Origin: Thermoprotei archaeon
GTDB taxonomy: Archaea; Thermoproteota; Thermoprotei; QMSL01; B3-G16
Reading direction: 5' to 3'
Assembly: GCA_021158375.1 (NCBI GenBank)
Contig: JAGGUS010000084.1
Coordinates: 1 to 5,759, forward strand
DNA: 5,759 nucleotides
In this document: one piece after another, positions 5,078-5,759 of the stretch
How the letters are laid out: every line of letters starts with the position of its first letter
Position numbering within the stretch: the stretch's first letter is position 1
Translations under genes and position numbers: made by a program
Notes under the pieces: model-generated
What the model was told of the DNA's origin: nothing
The model's database searches: none
Seen by the model: the letters and a program-made list of their open reading frames with translations, nothing else

Positions 5078-5472
5078 TTAATAGCCTTAGCTTAAGGATA
5101 TCTTCATTTATAGGAACTATAGCCTTCGCATTCCCAACTCATAGTATTAGAATTCGCGATCCCTTTTAAAATGGTAGTACATTACATTGTGATACAAGCC
5201 TATACATAACCCATTTAGGGTTATGTGTCTAGCTATTACCCTTACTTACTTTAACGTTAATGGTGCTCCTAGTGATAATTCCTTAGGTCTTTTAATCATG
5301 AGTTCTATGAATAGCTTCAAAGCCTTTGAGACCTGCCTAATTACATGCTTACTCTCTTCTCGATTCTGAAATAGGAGTTAAAGTAACTAGACCTTCATGT
5401 CACTTAGAAATTATGCAAGATATTGAATTTACCTTACGATTTTATCGTGATAGAAGTCTATTAGGCATGTTG
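5078..5472. other. Gene-free stretch between the toxin remnant and tRNA-Arg
   Basis: About 395 bases contain no convincing gene. The minus strand is open from 5377 to 5246 (44 codons, no usable start) and reads ESKHVIRQVSKALKLFIELM then RPKELSLGAPLTLK. It looks amphipathic and could be a gene remnant, but I recognise no family. A plus-strand ATG at 5074 overlaps the repaired toxin stop and runs 31 codons, with no family resemblance. The stretch also includes a strong hairpin (5204-5226), listed separately. No clear terminator or attachment-site repeat was found. Confidence 0.35.
5204..5226. repeat. Perfect inverted repeat, 9-bp stem with 5-base loop
   Basis: ACATAACCC (5204-5212) is followed by the loop ATTTA and its exact reverse complement GGGTTATGT (5218-5226). 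With a G-U and an A-U pair the RNA stem could reach 11 bp. It lies 127 bases after the end of the repaired toxin frame. There is no T-run, so it is not a typical terminator. It could be a protein-binding palindrome, an RNA element or part of a lost mobile element. Confidence 0.6.
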
Positions 5473-5573
5473 TGGTGGCCCCGCCGGGATTTGAACCCGG
5501 GATTACGGGCTCCGCAGGCCCGCCTTAGGCGGTGTGATTTAACCGAGTCCTATCCAGACTAGACGACGGGGCC
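5473..5573 (-). tRNA. tRNA-Arg (anticodon GCG) with a 23-base non-canonical intron
   Basis: The minus strand folds as a full tRNA. The acceptor stem is GGCCCCG/CGGGGCC, the D-arm is GUCU...GGAC, the anticodon arm is CGGGC-CUGCGGA-GCCCG with anticodon GCG (5513-5515), and the T-arm is CCGGG-UUCAAAU-CCCGG. The discriminator A is followed by an encoded CCA (5473-5475). Between the D-stem and the anticodon stem, 23 extra bases must be spliced out. Minus-strand UAGG then bulge ACU then CGGU pairs with ACCG then CCUA then bulge AGG, a bulge-helix-bulge motif. Cutting within the bulges places the intron at 5524-5546 (tRNA position 25/26) and restores a G at position 26. The mature tRNA is 75 bases plus CCA. 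It reads CGC and, by wobble, CGU arginine codons. Confidence 0.93.
5524..5546 (-). other. tRNA intron at position 25/26 with bulge-helix-bulge splice sites
   Basis: The 4-bp core helix UAGG/CCUA is flanked by two 3-base bulges (ACU and AGG) and an inner 4-bp helix CGGU/ACCG closed by an 8-base loop. This is the substrate of the archaeal splicing endonuclease. Cutting between bases 2 and 3 of each bulge removes 23 bases. A repeated CGG at both borders allows other in-register cuts (for example 26/27 or 29/30), but only the 25/26 choice fits the motif. The outer helix is weak. Confidence 0.8.
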
Positions 5574-5596
5574 TAAATAGATAATGGTATGTATCA

Positions 5597-5606
5597 GTTA
5601 TAAGTT
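5597..5606 (-). promoter_or_regulatory. TATA box for tRNA-Arg
   Basis: AACTTATAAC lies 24-33 bases upstream of the tRNA 5' end (5573), the normal archaeal TATA-to-start distance. It lies in the gap after argS, so the tRNA has its own promoter and is not merely co-transcribed. Confidence 0.6.
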
Positions 5607-5643
5607 TGTAGTTTCATATAGCGCCTATTATTAACCATTTGTC

Positions 5644-5759
5644 CTACATTCTCTTAGGAGCTTCTATGCCTAGTAAGTTTAATGCGTTCTTTAGCACTAC
5701 TTGCACGATTCTAACTATCCATAGTCTTGTCAGCATTAATTCTTTTGGTCTTGCTCTTA
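5644..5759 (-). CDS. argS: Arginyl-tRNA synthetase, C-terminal end (gene continues past the window)
   Basis: The last 37 residues before TAG (5644-5646) read RARPKELMLTRLWIVRIVQ, then VVLKNALNLLGIEAPKRM. This is the end of the DALR anticodon-binding domain of class I ArgRS. The helix with R..L...VR.VL.N.L.LLGI and the terminal APxRM are conserved across the family. The enzyme charges tRNA-Arg with arginine in the cytoplasm. Only the C-terminus is visible, so catalytic HIGH and KMSKS-type motifs lie outside. The gene runs directly toward tRNA-Arg(GCG), whose 5' end is 70 bases downstream on the same strand, placing the enzyme beside one of its substrates. Identification rests on a short but characteristic tail. 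Confidence 0.88.
   Translation of the reverse strand, partial: RARPKELMLTRLWIVRIVQVVLKNALNLLGIEAPKRM

Noticed and set aside
5078..5472. CRISPR array or tandem repeats
   Set aside because: No repeated unit was found anywhere in the window; only isolated inverted repeats.
5473..5573. tRNA intron at 26/27 or 29/30, allowed by the repeated CGG
   Set aside because: Those cuts do not place the splice sites in 3-base bulges around a 4-bp helix; the 25/26 cut does.

Overview
The window looks archaeal, most likely from a thermophilic member of the Thermoproteota (Crenarchaeota/TACK). The evidence is: TATA-like boxes 25-45 bases before several starts with short leaders; heavy use of ATA, AGA and AGG codons; a tRNA with a non-canonical intron that folds into a bulge-helix-bulge; and a textbook archaeal C/D box guide RNA. 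I cannot name the genus from this sequence.

Almost everything reads leftward. In transcription order from the right edge: the last 37 codons of arginyl-tRNA synthetase (5644-5759); an intron-containing tRNA-Arg(GCG) (5473-5573); a long gene-poor stretch; an RsmC/MJ0882-like SAM methyltransferase (3534-4142); a 43-residue zinc-ribbon protein too short for routine ORF calling (3351-3482); a polytopic GT-C-type glycosyltransferase (1916-3304); a double-guide C/D box sRNA (1777-1826); a cysteine-free URO-D superfamily protein (591-1697); and the N-terminal 177 residues of a Gfo/Idh/MocA oxidoreductase (1-531). The last two are probably one metabolic unit. The argS, tRNA-Arg, methyltransferase and guide-RNA loci all serve translation or RNA modification.

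The exception is a rightward island at 4622-5077. It holds a DUF2283/DUF4258 pair that looks like a toxin-antitoxin module. Both genes appear broken. The DUF2283 frame stops at a TGA (4775-4777), but family-like sequence continues in the same frame to a stop that overlaps the DUF4258 start (ATGA). DUF4258 runs into a stop at 5026-5028, but its expected C-terminus continues in the +1 frame to 5077. The flanking 4143-4621 and 5078-5472 hold only short open stretches and a strong hairpin, consistent with a decaying accessory patch next to a tRNA gene.

No wholly new multi-gene system is evident. The most rewarding items are the unlisted C/D guide RNA, the split-D-arm tRNA-Arg beside argS, and the doubly damaged toxin-antitoxin pair.
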